64,000 nucleotides of DNA from Elgaria multicarinata webbii (lineage: Eukaryota; Chordata; Lepidosauria; Squamata; Anguidae): the NCBI RefSeq assembly GCF_023053635.1, contig NC_086172.1, positions 18,567,501-18,631,500 on the forward strand, written 5' to 3'. Below the pieces are notes generated by a model that had not been told where the DNA came from, did no database searches, and was given only the letters and a program-made list of their open reading frames with translations. Position numbers and translations under genes: made by a program. Of the stretch, positions 49,034 through 61,288 are shown in pieces. How positions within the stretch are numbered: the stretch's first letter is position 1; each line of letters opens with the position of its first letter.

Positions 49034-49705
49034 AGGGCCTTGCTAGACCTACCTGATAATCCGTGTAGGAGGAGGGGCCAGCCCCAGTCTACACGTAAGA
49101 CACAACGGGCTGCAGGAAGGACCCATCGCATCCACCATTTTTTAATTTTTAAAGGGCCGGGTGCTCAGAAGTGCACCATTGACCAGTAAGTTTTTTTTCC
49201 TTTTTCTTTAAAGGGTTCCCCACTTCCCCCTTGGCTCCAATTTCCCCCCCTGGCCGCGATTCCCCCCATCTCTGGTTCCCCCCCCCCGTGATCTCCAATT
49301 TCCCCCCTTGGCTGTGATTCCCCCCCATCTCCGGTTCCCCCCCCCCCCCGCAATCTCCAATTTTCCCACCCTGGCCGCAATTCCCTCCATCTCCAGTTCC
49401 CCCCGAAATCTCCCCATCCCCAATCTCTCCCCCTGCCCCGATGGGCCCAGCGCTCCTGTGGAGTGCTGCGCCCCATCCACCGCTTTTCCTGGCTACTCGC
49501 GAGTAATTGCGGTAGCCAGGAAAAGCGGCGGACTGGTCTACACACCTGCGGTCTTGGGCTCAGCCCGAGACCGCAGGAAATACCAGGCCACAAGCAGTGC
49601 CGGTTATCCCGGGCCAAGGGAGGGTTACCCCTGCCTGAGCCCGGGATCCCCTGTGCATCATCTGGATGCACCACCGGGCTAACCCATCATCTAGCAACGG
49701 CCATA
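49034..49705. mobile_element. Non-autonomous DNA transposon with internal minisatellite and hairpin
   Basis: The ends agggccttgctagacctacc and (inverse) atctagcaacggccatag belong to the ggccNtagctagac family of 10777. The interior carries a C-rich minisatellite (49234-49411) and a hairpin with 17-bp arms, ccgcttttcctggctac / gtagccaggaaaagcgg, around 49481-49528. The palindrome cttgggctcagcccgag follows at 49551. No transposase. Confidence 0.6.
49234..49411. repeat. Three-unit C-rich minisatellite, ~55-61 bp period
   Basis: Units start ctccaatttcccccc at 49234, 49293 and 49354, each followed by tggc-g-gattcccc-catctc-ggttcccc. The C-runs differ in length between units. Confidence 0.8.
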
Positions 49706-50144
49706 GTCTCCAAGACCAGTGAGCGATACCTGACTGGCACTGATTAAACTGTATGTACAAAATAGGATGTGAATAGTATTAGTTTGAAGCATCTCATTGA
49801 CTTATCTCCAATGGAATTTTACGTCCAGCCACTCAGAGGTCATGGGATGGCTCATGCGCAGCCAGTGTTAAAATCCACATGAAGCTGTAAGGACGCTTGT
49901 GCCTCTCCCCCATGTAAAGAGCATAATGTGCACTGTAGAGCCAATATGCGCTTGCCTATGCATGCACAGGCTCCACCCATGCAGTTCATCTCCACCAAAA
50001 AAGGGGGTGGATGGGTCTGGTGATGTATACATAGGGGCCTCTTTATAAGAAGCAGGGAGGGAGGCACGAGTCTCATTGCACATGCAGCATATGTGCAGGG
50101 AGACATGCAAACCAGTCCCCATCCCTACAGGTAGGCCCTGCTCA

Positions 50145-50325
50145 GACAACATGTTAAACCATGGTAGTTCAGTGTTTTGAGCTAAACATTATGGCTTGGC
50201 GTATTGTGTGAGCCATTCCTAACCAGGGTGGCTACATAACTACAGTTTAAACATGCTCATGAACCACTTGCTGCAGAAGGGTTAGCAGCCAAACTTAGTA
50301 TTGGGTCTGAACAGGCCTCAGGCAA
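50145..50325. mobile_element. DNA element with 'gccctgctcagacaac' end
   Basis: aggccctgctcagacaacat gttaaaccatggtagttcag on the left and the inverse-type gggtctgaacaggcctc on the right. It shares ends with the perfect hairpin at 55884-55992. Confidence 0.5.
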
Positions 50326-50623
50326 TTACATTGTATAACAATCAGGAGGTATAGACTGAAATAAACCTCTCCTGAGTATGCCATCTGAACTTGAGACAAC
50401 ACACACCTACATACATTTCCTTCAATGGCCTGGACACATGGATGTGTCTGCAGTTTGTTAATTTTTGTGTGTGCACCATACAACCCACATGTATGCTAGA
50501 CAGCCCTGCAATGGGTTACAGAGATACAACCCCCACCAAAAAAACAAAACAAAACAGAAAAAAGCACAAGGATGCAAAATAATAATATAAATGGAACCTC
50601 GCCTCTCCAAATTAAATTTCAGA

Positions 50624-50648
50624 ATTATTATTATTATTATTATTATTG
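50624..50648. repeat. (ATT)n microsatellite
   Basis: About eight ATT units. Confidence 0.85.
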
Positions 50649-50763
50649 TGTTTTGGGAATTTCTATTACACCGCGCTTCAAACAAATTTCCAAGGCAGCT
50701 TACAGAAAATCTGAGATTTATAAAACACTCACATTTCCAGTGCAAGGTCTGAGATTCTAGTCT

Positions 50764-50915
50764 AGTTTATTTATTTATTTATTTATTTATTACATTTCTA
50801 TACCGCCCAATAGCCGGAGCTCTCTGGGCAGTTCACAAAAATTAAAACCATTCAAAGTATAAAACAACAGTATAAAACCATAATATAAAATACAATATAA
50901 AAGCTCAACCAGATA
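50764..50915 (-). mobile_element. L2-clade LINE 3' tail
   Basis: A TTTA array, then tacatttctataccgcccaa tagccggagctctctgggca gttcacaaaaattaaaacca, the inverse of the L2 3' UTR at 38275. Only the extreme 3' end is present. Confidence 0.75.
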
Positions 50916-51370
50916 AGTTCTCCATAATTAACTTTTGCTTGGGTGGCTCACATGACTAAATGATCTTGCATACAAAGCAATCTCTTCCCCGTAAAAAAAG
51001 GAATCATGTCAGGGAGACGTTTTCAGTGGGCAGAGTATTATTTTGTATGGAGGAGCTTTCAATCAAGTGAGCCCCCATGTGCAGTCTGAAGTGATTCAGT
51101 GCAAACACAGGTCTTGTGACTTTCCATGAGAACTAGGCCTCTGTGTCAGGCTTCGAAAGGGAGGAGGAACCCATAGTTCTGACACTCATAACAGAGATGG
51201 TAAAATAAATAAATCTGATGCTCTTCAGGAAAAATATATTTACATCCACAGCTTTCAACATCTAATCTGGTCAAAGAGGACACAGGAATGAAATCTCTTC
51301 CAAGACCCACCCCGAAACTACTTCAAATACAACCCAATCAGACTAGATGGTGTACCTGTCACAGTATACC

Positions 51371-51815
51371 CAGGGCCGGTGCCAGACTATTTTGAGCCCT
51401 AGGTAGGTGAGCTGCTTTCACCCACCCACCTCCACCCCAGCGTACCTGGGCACGGGGCGCCATCTCACCTGCCCAGCCGAAGCAAAGCCAGGACGCTGGG
51501 GTAGATGGGGCGGCTTTGGAATGGCATGCCCGGCTGGAAGCCGCTCTGGGAGAGCGACTTCCGGGCACGCCATTCTGAAGCCCCCCCCCCCCGCCGCCGC
51601 CCCCAGCGTTCTGGCTTCACTTTGGCTGGGTGCCCACCCAGCCGAAGCGAAGCCAGGATGCTGGGGTGGGCGGGTGGCTTCGGAATGGCGTGCCCGGAAG
51701 CCGCCCTCTCAGAACCGCTTTGGGAGAGCGGCTTCCGGGTGCGGCGTTCGGCGCCCCCCTTATCTTGGCGCTCTAGGCGGGCGCCTGAGTGGCCTCTATG
51801 ATAGCGCCGGCCCTG
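51371..51815. mobile_element. hAT-type non-autonomous transposon with exact 8-bp target duplication
   Basis: Starts CAGGGCCGGTGCCAGACTAT and ends with the inverse GATAGCGCCGGCCCTG. The flanks carry the direct octamer agtatacc (51363-51370 and 51816-51823). The interior is GC-rich, made of repeated ccagccgaagcgaagccagg ... gctggggt ... cggcttccgg modules in both orientations. These create long spurious reading frames but no transposase. Confidence 0.88.
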
Positions 51816-52012
51816 AGTATACCACTGGGTCAAGTATGAATTTTGTGGGTGAAATTTGTAGATCCTTAAATAATTGGGCTTCCATGGAAAGTGTGTGTGT
51901 TTGTGAGTGTGTGATATGGACAAGAACATGACTTGTGAGTGAATACTTCCCCTACCTTATCTGGTCCATTTCTTATATCTGTAAGCTGATTCATAAAGCC
52001 ATTTTTACATTT

Positions 52013-52016
<4 letters not shown>

Positions 52017-52062
<46 letters not shown>
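52017..52062. repeat. (AAT)n microsatellite
   Basis: About 15 AAT units, followed 18 bp later by an AAC array (52080-52098). Confidence 0.9.
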
Positions 52063-52063
<1 letters not shown>

Positions 52064-52151
52064 TATTCTGCACGTGAATACAACAACAACAACAACAATA
52101 ACATATGTAGTTTAGGGGCTTTTGGGAGAGATGGAAAGTAGGAAAAAGGAA

Positions 52152-52432
52152 AGGAACCTCTCGTGCAAGCACTTGAGTCATTGCTGACTCCCTAGAGGGA
52201 CGCCTGCTTTCACTGACATTTTCTTGGCAGGCCTTATAGCGGGGTGGTTTGCCATTGCCTTCCCCAGTCGTGGTTACCTTTCCCCAGCTAGGTGGGTACT
52301 CATTTTACCGACCTCGGGAGGATGGAAGGCTGAGTCGACCTGAGCTGGCTGCCTGAGAACCAGCTTCCGCTGGGATTGAACTCAGGCCGTGGGGAAAGTT
52401 TTGGCCACTCTGAGCCACACGAGGCTCCTGGA
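52152..52432 (-). mobile_element. tRNA-derived SINE, full-length-looking, reverse orientation
   Basis: Read on the minus strand, the head is gagcctcgtgtggctcagag tgg (box A like) with gagttcaatcccagcgg (box B like). The body follows: agtcgactcagccttcc inverse, ggtaaaatgagtacccacct, ggaaaggtaaccacgactgg and ggcaatggcaaaccaccccg. About 280 bp long. The body is a common squamate SINE type; the exact family name is not certain. Confidence 0.7.
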
Positions 52433-53574
52433 AAGTAGGAGGGAGGCCAATTATCCCTTTCTCTCCCCTTCTCTACCTGAGCAGGTAGACTCCAAGTGGC
52501 AAGACATGCATATGGTACTGCTGTGAGTATTTGGGAGGGAGTGGTTTTGCTTTGCTTTGCTTCATGTGCTGAAGTCTTGTCTCGAAGTTACCATCTTCTG
52601 CCATTCAATACTTCCATTGCTGTTCGAAAGGAACTCCTGTCCCTGCTCTGAAGGAACCCCTATATCTGATTATAAAAGCTGGGTCTGAGGTCTGCTTGTA
52701 ACAGTACTATCCCCTTGCTGTGCTGCTGGTGTAGCATCATCTTTTGTGAAATGAACTGGTAGAACCCTTGTATGCTGCATGCAGCAGCCTGTCAACCTGA
52801 ACAGTTAGCTGGATTAGCTTCTTCGTATTCTCAGTTTAATGCTGTCATCTGTACACATGAGCAGCAAACCCCACGTGGAGGAAATGGCTGTTTGTTAATC
52901 TCATTTAAATTAAGTCAGAAACACCACAGAGACTTTCTTAATTCTTTTTAAATTAGAAGCTTGAGCTTCAGGGTCACATTTGCTAGCATGTGCACATTTG
53001 GGGGGAAATGTGCTGGGTGAGAATCCAGATGTAAATAGCACAAATAAAAATAATTTGCTTCTGGATCCTTGCCTGACTGTTCCTGGCTCCCCTTAAAGAT
53101 GCACACTTAGCAGCTAAAATATCAGTATCTCTGAACTACTGGCTCTCCCTACTCCCTGAAGCTCAGCTTGTGTCATTATATTAACCAAAGTCCTTTTTAA
53201 TAACACATCTCAGATTTTCTTTCTTCTTTGGTATGTCATTTGGAATCAACTTTCACCTCTTTACAACCTTGTAAAACGTGACTACTTGGGTTCCATAATT
53301 ATGTGAATTGTTATCCTCTAATAAATCAATTGTCATGAAAATTACAGTCGTTTGCAACAATGCTTTATACAAACCTTAGTCAGATTCCTATTCTTCCTAG
53401 TTGTGAAGTGTTAGCACATAATATTCAGCTATATTTTATGTAGCCATCCGAATACTATGCTTCAATGCCGCAAGCAGTATTACAAAGGACTTGTGACTAT
53501 GTGCGCAAGAAGCATTGGATCACCACTTCAGTTCACTTCATCCATCGAGCTAAAAGCAAACTAGAACTACTCAC

Positions 53575-53721
53575 ATTTCACCATCACCATGTAAACATCA
53601 ATGGTGCAGATAGGAGGCTGTGGCAAGCGTTCCCCTTTCTCTAACAAGTCAGGGATCTCTCTCGTTGGGATTCCATCATACGGCTTTCCACCAAAAGTCA
53701 TCAGCTCCCAAATGGTGACAC
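53575..53721 (-). CDS. ERBB4: ERBB4 exon 23: kinase C-lobe
   Basis: A 147-bp exon encoding [G][48 protein letters not shown][C], identical to human 907-956 as I recall them. These are kinase C-lobe helices F to H, including the WELMTFG-PY signature of ERBB kinases. The acceptor is tttactttag. The first two bases GT finish the Gly codon from exon 22, and the last base T opens the Cys codon finished by exon 24. The donor is GTGAGT. Complete conservation indicates strong constraint. Confidence 0.97.
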
Positions 53722-55532
53722 CTAAAGTAAAAGGGTGAAGGTGACATTTTAATTAATGCATACCTAGTACACATACACACCGTTGTTCTCTAAATGAGCT
53801 ATTTGTAGCACGTTCATTTCTGGGCAATCACAGAAGTTTCCTGGTCAATTTAACAGAAGGTCTCCCATAGTTTCCACCCCTTATTCCATTTTAAAATATA
53901 TCACAGATAAGCTGGAATAAACCCATCACGGTATGAAATTGGCAATGTGTAAACCTGGTATTGCACTATGAACCTGCCAAGGAAGGAAGGAAGGACTTTG
54001 AACGGAGGGAGAAGAGGGTAAAACGCTTCCCTGCAACAAAGGAAGACAGATCCGATCTCCATGGATCTACTCAGAAATTAGTCCTGTTATGTTCAGTGGG
54101 GTTTACCCCCAAGTCAGTATGACGAGGGTTGTAAACTTACAGCAAAATCTTACTTCTATGCGTCAATGCTATTCAGAAGTAAGTCCTGGCTTTCCTGTGG
54201 GCTGTGAGGAAACAAACAACAAGACCCCCCATCCTTTGCACCCAAGACAGAGAGGGAGGGGCGCGCGCTCTGATTCAGCTGTGTCTGCCATTTAAAGGAG
54301 CCCTGGGGAAACAGCAGCAGGACCTTCCCTCGCCCCTCTCCTCCCGTATATTCCAATTCATATCAATCCTCCCAAAGAAACAGGAAGCACAACAGCGCTG
54401 GTTAAAACAACAGGAGACGCGCACAGGATCATTTAATTAAGCCAGGAAGCCAATTTAACTCCATAGGAATGCCACACACAACTCCAAATGTACTATCCTT
54501 CAAGTATTATTGCCCTGAATGTAACCACTGTAGTGCTCTGTATTGCTACAGAGTGATTTGCTGCAGAAATTTGGTGGTGGCAAAATGGCAATGTGAGCAC
54601 TTTAAAATAAAAATTGGGAGGTTCTCCTTGGATTGCGAAATGCCGTGCAGACTGTGGCCATACCAAGGGTCCAGGGGGTAAAAATGGCTCATAGACCTTC
54701 AGAAGTTCTCCACCCCTTCTTTAAGGGTACATGTTAAAAATCAAAATATAAAGACGTGTTCCCAAAATGCATAACATAACAAGGTTTAAAACTGGGATCT
54801 TCATATTTTGCCATTGCAAACCTCTGCAAATCCCCCCCCCCCCCGCCCAAATATTACTTGAGCCTGTTATCTTTTGAGAAACTGGGATCAAAAGGAGAGG
54901 AAAGGGGGGAACAGAGTGAATAAATGGTGGGAAAATTACTGGAAATGCCAACAAAAAATAACAGCTTCTAGTTTTGATCTCTTCAAGGGGGGACGGGACC
55001 AAATAGCTGATCTAAAATTATTTTCAAAAACATTTTCTCTAACTTACAGCATCAATTTCTCCCAAAGCCAAATAAAGCTATATTGTTTTTACATTCCAAG
55101 TCACTCATATACACACACCCCTTATGGATCTGAGTTACGATAGTGCAATATTTTTGTAACTGGAACAGTATTTTCAAATGTACTCAAGATTACTTTCCCC
55201 CCCCTCTTTCAGCTAAGAAGGAAGATAAATAACACATACCATACCATGTATGTATCCCCAAAGACTAACTTTAATATCAAAAATGCATTGTTGTCCCAGC
55301 AGCTTCCTTTGTGTGGACTTTTTAATTCTTTTATTTTAAAGGTCATTTAAAATATGCCTCCAACACAGTAATCATCTCTTGCAGGCTGTCACGTCTAGCC
55401 TGAAGAGAAGCGGGTAATACGTATATCAATGGCACACAATAGTATGCATACAAATACATAGAATATATTTCTCTGTTATTGACCTCTCCCTACTGTAGGC
55501 AGTAGCCGTGCCTTCTGATAGTTTCTCTGTGA

Positions 55533-55873
55533 GTGTCATCAGATGGAGGGGAAATCACGTTTCCGTCCTATTGCTTTTCTGTCCAACTGTAGGGGCAAGC
55601 AGCTTCCTCTTTCTTCACATGAGGAAGAAAGAGGTGGCAGCAACAACCGCGTGGGTGTTTTATCATGCTTCTTTTCCTGTTCACAGCAGGAAATGGCAGC
55701 AAGTCTCGCTTCAATTTAAAAAAAAAAGGATTTTCTGGGTCTCATTTTGTCACAGAACATAGAGCAGAAGGAGCGGGAGACGCTTGGGAGATGGACAGCA
55801 TCGTCGAAAGGACCAGCGGGCTTCCTTCAGTGACCAGTAACGAGCGTGCAATAAAATGCTCGTCTGATGACAC
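55533..55873. mobile_element. Composite MITE, B-type left and A-type right end
   Basis: The left end gtgtcatcagatggagggga aatcacgtttcc is B-like. The right end gagcgtgcaataaaatgctc gtctgatgacac is the inverse of the A-type end at 15920. Hence the end types are swapped relative to 15920. The interior has an inverted pair, cttcctctttcttcacat / gaggaagaaagagg. Confidence 0.55.
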
Positions 55874-55883
55874 TGTGGCTGCA

Positions 55884-55992
55884 TTCAGACAACACGCTGA
55901 ACCATGCTGCTTAACCACAAAATGGTTAAGGGATATTTTTTTTAAAAAAAAAAAAATGTGGTTAAGCAGCATGGTTCAGCGTGTTGTCTGAA
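55884..55992. repeat. Perfect 36-bp inverted repeat (hairpin MITE)
   Basis: Arms 55884-55919 and 55957-55992 are identical inverted copies over all 36 positions (ttcagacaacacgctgaacc ...). The loop is 37 bp, mostly T then A. It abuts the composite MITE at 55533-55873. The end motif cagacaac is shared with 50145. Confidence 0.85.
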
Positions 55993-56378
55993 CAGGGCCT
56001 GTGTGTGCGACCAAGGCCCTAAGATACAGGGACAGGGTCCATGTTGTGAGTATGGACCTGGAAAGGAAATGGGAGGAGAGGAGGATGGGTCTTCTAAACT
56101 CCTGTCAGAGCCACACAGGAAGGAGGAGAAGGAGGAACACTTGGAATTGCAAACCCTATTCCTTTCTGCTGAGGCCTTGGGCAACCAGTTGAAGAAGCAG
56201 GAAAGGAGAGTTTTAAGGGTCCCATGGAAGGAGCAGACGCTGTGTAAGATACACTACCCCTCTTTCAAACAACAGGCCTGCTGGGTTTCCTGCCTTTTAA
56301 CAGAGCAACATAAAAACATGATGGGAACAGTGTTGCCTGATGGTGCTATATAAATAAATCATGTACACTGATGGAGCT

Positions 56379-56412
56379 ATATATATATATAAATAAATAA
56401 ATAAATAAATAA
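56379..56412. repeat. (TA)n then (AAAT)n microsatellite
   Basis: A short TA run followed by AAATA units, probably a LINE tail remnant. Confidence 0.7.
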
Positions 56413-56867
56413 TCTTGGGCTCTAGTCTGCAGGTGCACACACCTACACACCTGATACCCGCAGGACATACCTTACACAACCCCTTCACACACATCTACTG
56501 CCAAGTGAGAGCTGCTTTCCTGTAGTGCCATCTCACATGGTTGTTGTATGTGTGTGGATGCTGCAATAGTCTTGAGGGACAGACCCAGTCCGCCCCAGCT
56601 ACGTTGTTGTGATATCCTTACTTACAGCTTGTGATGCTTGAAAATATGTTGTATTGCTATAGCGAGGCTCGCTATGACTTCAGCTGAATTTATTTTACTG
56701 ACTGACTGACCAGCTGACTGTTATCATCCTCACCATTGTAACTAAAAGCAGAGAAATATACAAAACCACATGTCCAAACAAAGATGTGATAAATGACTGC
56801 ACATTTTACTAAAGGAGCAAGGGGCAGGGGACTACACAACTTGTTTTATATATATATACTAACTATA

Positions 56868-56944
56868 TATACTAACTTTTCTAAACCGCCCAGAGAGCTT
56901 CGGCTATGGGGCGGTATATAAACGTAGCAAATAAATAAATAAAA
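56868..56944 (+). mobile_element. L2-clade LINE extreme 3' tail
   Basis: taaaccgcccagagagcttc ggctatggggcggtatataa acgtagcaaataaataaata. Only the last ~75 bp of L2. Confidence 0.75.
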
Positions 56945-58216
56945 GGCCATAATAGGAAATAAACGTAAAACTCAGTATCCTTAGAAAAGGCAATTGGCAA
57001 TTCAAAGATATGACAAGAAATAGGTAAGTCATTTCTCATATGAGAGACCACAGGGCTAAGGCTGCCATTCTATGCACTCTTACCTGACAAGTCCAGGTGA
57101 CTTACTTCTGAGTAAATATACACAATCTGAGAGTTCCTGTATCACATGAAAAGTTCTGTTTGGCTGGGGCTTTCCCACAGAGCACACCCCCTGCTGAAAA
57201 CATCTATTTTGCTAACTAGAGCAATATACCACATAAGGAGCAGAGGAAGTCTCTGTATATAAACAATTTAAACCCCTATGCCCAGTTTTTCTTAGCTCAA
57301 GAGTAAATGATGGTAGCTAGTTTGCAAAGCCAAACAGCATATTGCACCACAGATAAAAAAATATCTAATGAGCTTTCAGCTAGCACCACAAAGCCATTTT
57401 GCCATTTCAGCTAGTACCACTACATTGTAAAACCATTTAACAATAGCAAGTGATGACTGGTGTATTCTAATTACTACAGGCTTCGTGCTCTCAAATTACC
57501 TACAAAGGTGCAGGTAATCGTGCCAGTAACAGCTGGAATAGCTACTCTGGAGGAAAGGGCCAGACAGATGACAAGGAACTTAGGTTGATATTCTAATTAA
57601 CACAATTATACAACAAACAACACCCCGCCCCCCAAGTTATAGATTTAAAAGATTCCTCATGCACCTAACCTTTCTCACAAATGTTAAGGCTGCTTGTGAA
57701 ATTCAAATGGATCCCATGTTAGTCAGTTTTCCCAGTCTTTTAGCTTAGCCTCCGCTTTCTTATATTTGTTCTGTGTTATAATAAATTTCCTTTTATCTGA
57801 CGATGATACAAAATTCCCAGAAGACAATTTTTAAAGGTCGCAACTTTTCCAGGTAGCTTTTCAAAGCAGTGTTGTAAACTGCAGCTGACAACCATGGTTT
57901 CTATATATTTTTATCTGAACAGAATAGAACTATTTTTCTGTCCCGATAATCAGCCAAATTGCTATCAAAGTGGTGTCGAGACAGCAAGCAAGCTAGAAGG
58001 ACGGCAAGGTGACATAATACCTTTCAGAATGTAGCATGAAAACAGAACCTAACAACTCTATTCAGATTTACATTCAAAAACAACAACATGGGGGAGTGTG
58101 GAAACAAAGCTAAAGATAATGAACTGGTTTATCAAAGCCAATCTAGAACAGGACCATCAATCCTGATTTGCAGTAGATCTTGAAGACAGTTCTCCAAGGT
58201 ACCAGGCAGAGGGCAT

Positions 58217-59240
58217 TCTCTGTTCTCCTATTTATTTATTTATTTATTTATTTTCATTTCTATACCGCCCAATAGCAGAAGCTCTCTGGGCGGTTCACAA
58301 AAATTAAAACCATGAAGAGCATAATAAAACAACCAACAATTTAAAAACAAAAATACAAAATGCAATATAAAAAGCACGACCAGGATAAAACCACACAGCA
58401 AAAACAGATATAGGTTAAAATATGAAATTAAAACAGCAGTTTAAATTTAAGTTAAATTAGGTGTTAAAATACTGAGAAAATAAAAAAAGTCTTCAGCTGG
58501 CGATGAAAGGAAAACAATGTAGGCGCCAGGCGAACCTCTCTGGGGAGTTCGTTACACAGCCGGGATGCCACAGCGGAGAAAGCCCTCCTCCTAGTAGCCA
58601 CCTGCCTCACTTCCTTCAGCAGGGGCTCACGGAGAAGGACCCCTGTGGATGATCTTAAGGTCCGGGCAGGCACATATGGGAGGAGACGTTCCTTCAAATA
58701 ACCTGGCCCCAAGCCGTTTAGGGCTTTGAATGTCAATACCAGCACTTTGAATCGGCCCGGACCTGGACTGGCAGCCAATGAAGTTGTAGAAGGACTGGCG
58801 TGGTATGATCTCGTCGGCCAGTCTCTGTTAGTAGGTGGGCTGCCTTGTTTTGTACCAGCTGAAGTTTCCGGACCATTTTCAAAGGCAGCCCCACGTATAA
58901 CGTATTGCAGTAATCCAAACAAGAGGTAATCAGAGCATGGATAACTGTAGCTAGGCTATCTCCATCCAGATAAGGGCGCAGCTGGTATATCAGCCTAAGC
59001 TGGTAAAAGGTGCTCTTTGCCACTGAGTTCACCTGTGCCTCAAGTGACAGCTCTGGATCCAAGAGCACCCCCAAACTATGGACCCGATCTTTTAGGGGGA
59101 GTGCAACCCCGTCCAGGACAGGGCAAACATCACCTCGCTGGACAGATGAACCACCCATTAACAGTACCTCCATCTTGTCTGGATTGAGTCTCAGTTTGTT
59201 AGCCCTCATCCAGTCCATTACCGTGCCCAGGCACTCCTAC
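58217..59240 (-). mobile_element. L2-clade LINE 3' end, longest copy
   Basis: Begins with a TTTA array and ataccgcccaatagcagaag. On the minus strand the RT C-terminus runs MDWMRANKLRLNPDKMEVLL, VHSLGVLLDPELSLEAQVNS, YQLRLIYQLRPYLDGDSLAT, GLPLKMVRKLQLVQNKAAHL in one frame. It then continues FKALNGLGPGYLKERLLPYV and LPREVRLAPTLFSF in another frame after a frameshift near 58740. It resembles 38275 closely, so the two are the same subfamily. Confidence 0.82.
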
Positions 59241-59412
59241 CAGACATGCATAATAAGAGAGGCCAGGACTCAAACCCATGGCACCTACATAAAGCTTATG
59301 TGTTCAGCCACTGTGAACTATCTCTTTTCTTTAGACTATTATTAAAGAAAGGATGATACATGATAGCAACAGAATGAAACAGCTTGGCAAGTAAAGACAA
59401 AATGAATACTTA

Positions 59413-59514
<102 letters not shown>

Positions 59515-60169
59515 CTAGCATGAAAGAAAAAGTGAAAGTAGAACCAATTAGTAAAGAAAGTTCCATTATTCTACGAAAAGCGTCCAAAATCCAGGCAAAC
59601 ATTTAGGTTTTCAGATTTACCTTTTAGAAGCATCGTTTCTATTTGCTTACCTGCAAGCTTAGATTAATCTAAGGGCGGGATACTAGGTGTACTAGCGCTA
59701 GCCCAATTTTAAAACCATGTCCTACTTTGAACCCTAGAACAAAAAAGAATGTCTTGCTATGTGTATTTGGAAACCTAATTTGTGGGCACAGGGTCAGACA
59801 GAATATCTGGACTGGCAAAAAAAAAGGTGTTTTTTTTCCAGATTTTCTGGGGCATCAGAACTACAACTAGAAATAAGCATCCTGATCCAACTATAGATAC
59901 ACTTTTTAAGCATTTATATGATTGATTAGTTGGTTGTGTTGGTGTGGGGATGTACATTCAAAGGGAAATTCATCTGAAGACATTGCAATGTGGATAAATA
60001 TCTCCCATGGCTGCAAGGCTGGTGTCAGGCACCTTCTGAGGGCACACGCTCCATCAGTGGCCCTCAGAAAAAATAAATAAAATTATTTATTTTGATAAAA
60101 CTGCAAAATGATGCTATTGTAGCTATAATTGCATGGAGAGTCTTTTTGTATATTGTTTTGCTGATGTTT

Positions 60170-60662
60170 TAAAAAAGAGGCAATTAAGGGGAGACATGAT
60201 AGAAGTGTATAAAATTATGCACAGTGTGGAGAATGTGGCTAGGGTGACATTTTTATCCCTCTCTCATAATAATTGAAACTGGGGTCATCCCATGAAGCGG
60301 ATTGGTGGGAGATTCAGGACAGACAAAAGGAAGTACTTCTTCACACAGTGCGTAGTTGATCTATGGAATTCACTATCACAAAAAGGGGTGATGGCCATCA
60401 ATTTGGATGGCCTTAAAAGGAGGTTAGACAAATTTCTGGAGGAGAAGGCTATCAATGGCTATTAGTCCTGATGGCTCTGTGCTACCTCCAGTATCAGAGA
60501 CAGTAAGCCTATGTATACCAATTGCTCAGGAACATGGGCGGGAGGGTGGCGTTGTACTTGTGTCCTTCATGTGGGTTTCCTGTTGATAGATGGTCGACCA
60601 CTGTGTGAACAGAATGCTATGGACCCTAGGTCTGATCCAGCATGGATCTCCTTATGTTCTTA
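60170..60662 (+). mobile_element. CR1/L3-type LINE 3' end
   Basis: ggcaattaaggggagacatg atagaagtgtataaaattat, then ggcagacaaaaggaagtact-like, tggaattcactatcacaaaa, gatggccttaaaaggaggtt agacaaatt, and the end ggtctgatccagcatggatc tccttatgttctta. This is the RT C-terminus plus 3' UTR of a CR1-clade family different from the attctatg-tailed one. It is decayed, with no long frame. Confidence 0.7.
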
Positions 60663-60787
60663 ATTGCATGTACAATCCTCTGTATTGGTGAAACATTACA
60701 CACAAAGAATCTTGATATAACCATACAAACGATAACATCAAACTTGCTTTTTGCAGTATTTTATCAATGTGCACGTGCATATATTCA

Positions 60788-60789
<2 letters not shown>

Positions 60790-60822
<33 letters not shown>
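60790..60822. repeat. (TG)n microsatellite
   Basis: About 16 TG units. Confidence 0.9.
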
Positions 60823-60824
<2 letters not shown>

Positions 60825-61155
60825 GAGGGGAATAGGGAGAGACACAAGTGAATGGAGGATTTCATTCTGGAAATGAGACCACATAATTCAGAGTTCTAAA
60901 ATCCAGGGAGAAGTTCTGAGAAGGAGAAGTTTGGAAGCATCTCTAGTGTTCAGTGGAATGGAATTCAGTGGAACACAGGTTTAGGAGGGAGAACTTTATG
61001 GATGATTTCTTCTGCTCATGGTCAGAGTTTTCCTGCTCAGCATATTTGGGACTTGCTGTATGCCAAAGATAGCATGACCTGAGTGTTCCCTTGAGTGACT
61101 GTGTGGAACTTCCCTACATTCTGCAACCTTGAGGACCCTCTCCTTGTTTTGAATG

Positions 61156-61288
61156 AGGCCTTAGCTAGACCTAAGGTTTATCCCGGGGTCGTCCCTACCT
61201 GCTCCCGGGATATCCTGTGTGTCATTTACATGAACAGGGATGACCCCGGGACGATCCTGGGATAAACCTTAGGTCTAGCAAAGGCCTA
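61156..61288. mobile_element. Fold-back MITE with 'aggccttagctagacctaag' ends
   Basis: aggccttagctagacctaag gtttatcccgggg on the left; inverse cctgggataaaccttaggtc tagcaaaggcct on the right. A sibling of 5132-5274, slightly less diverged. Confidence 0.65.

Noticed and set aside
49165-49674. 169-codon minus-strand Gly-rich reading frame
   Set aside because: It is a by-product of the C-rich minisatellite inside the 49034-49705 DNA element.
51407-51931. 174-codon plus-strand and 154-codon minus-strand reading frames
   Set aside because: They lie within the GC-rich repetitive interior of the hAT element at 51371-51815 and consist of repeated modules; there is no protein-like conservation.
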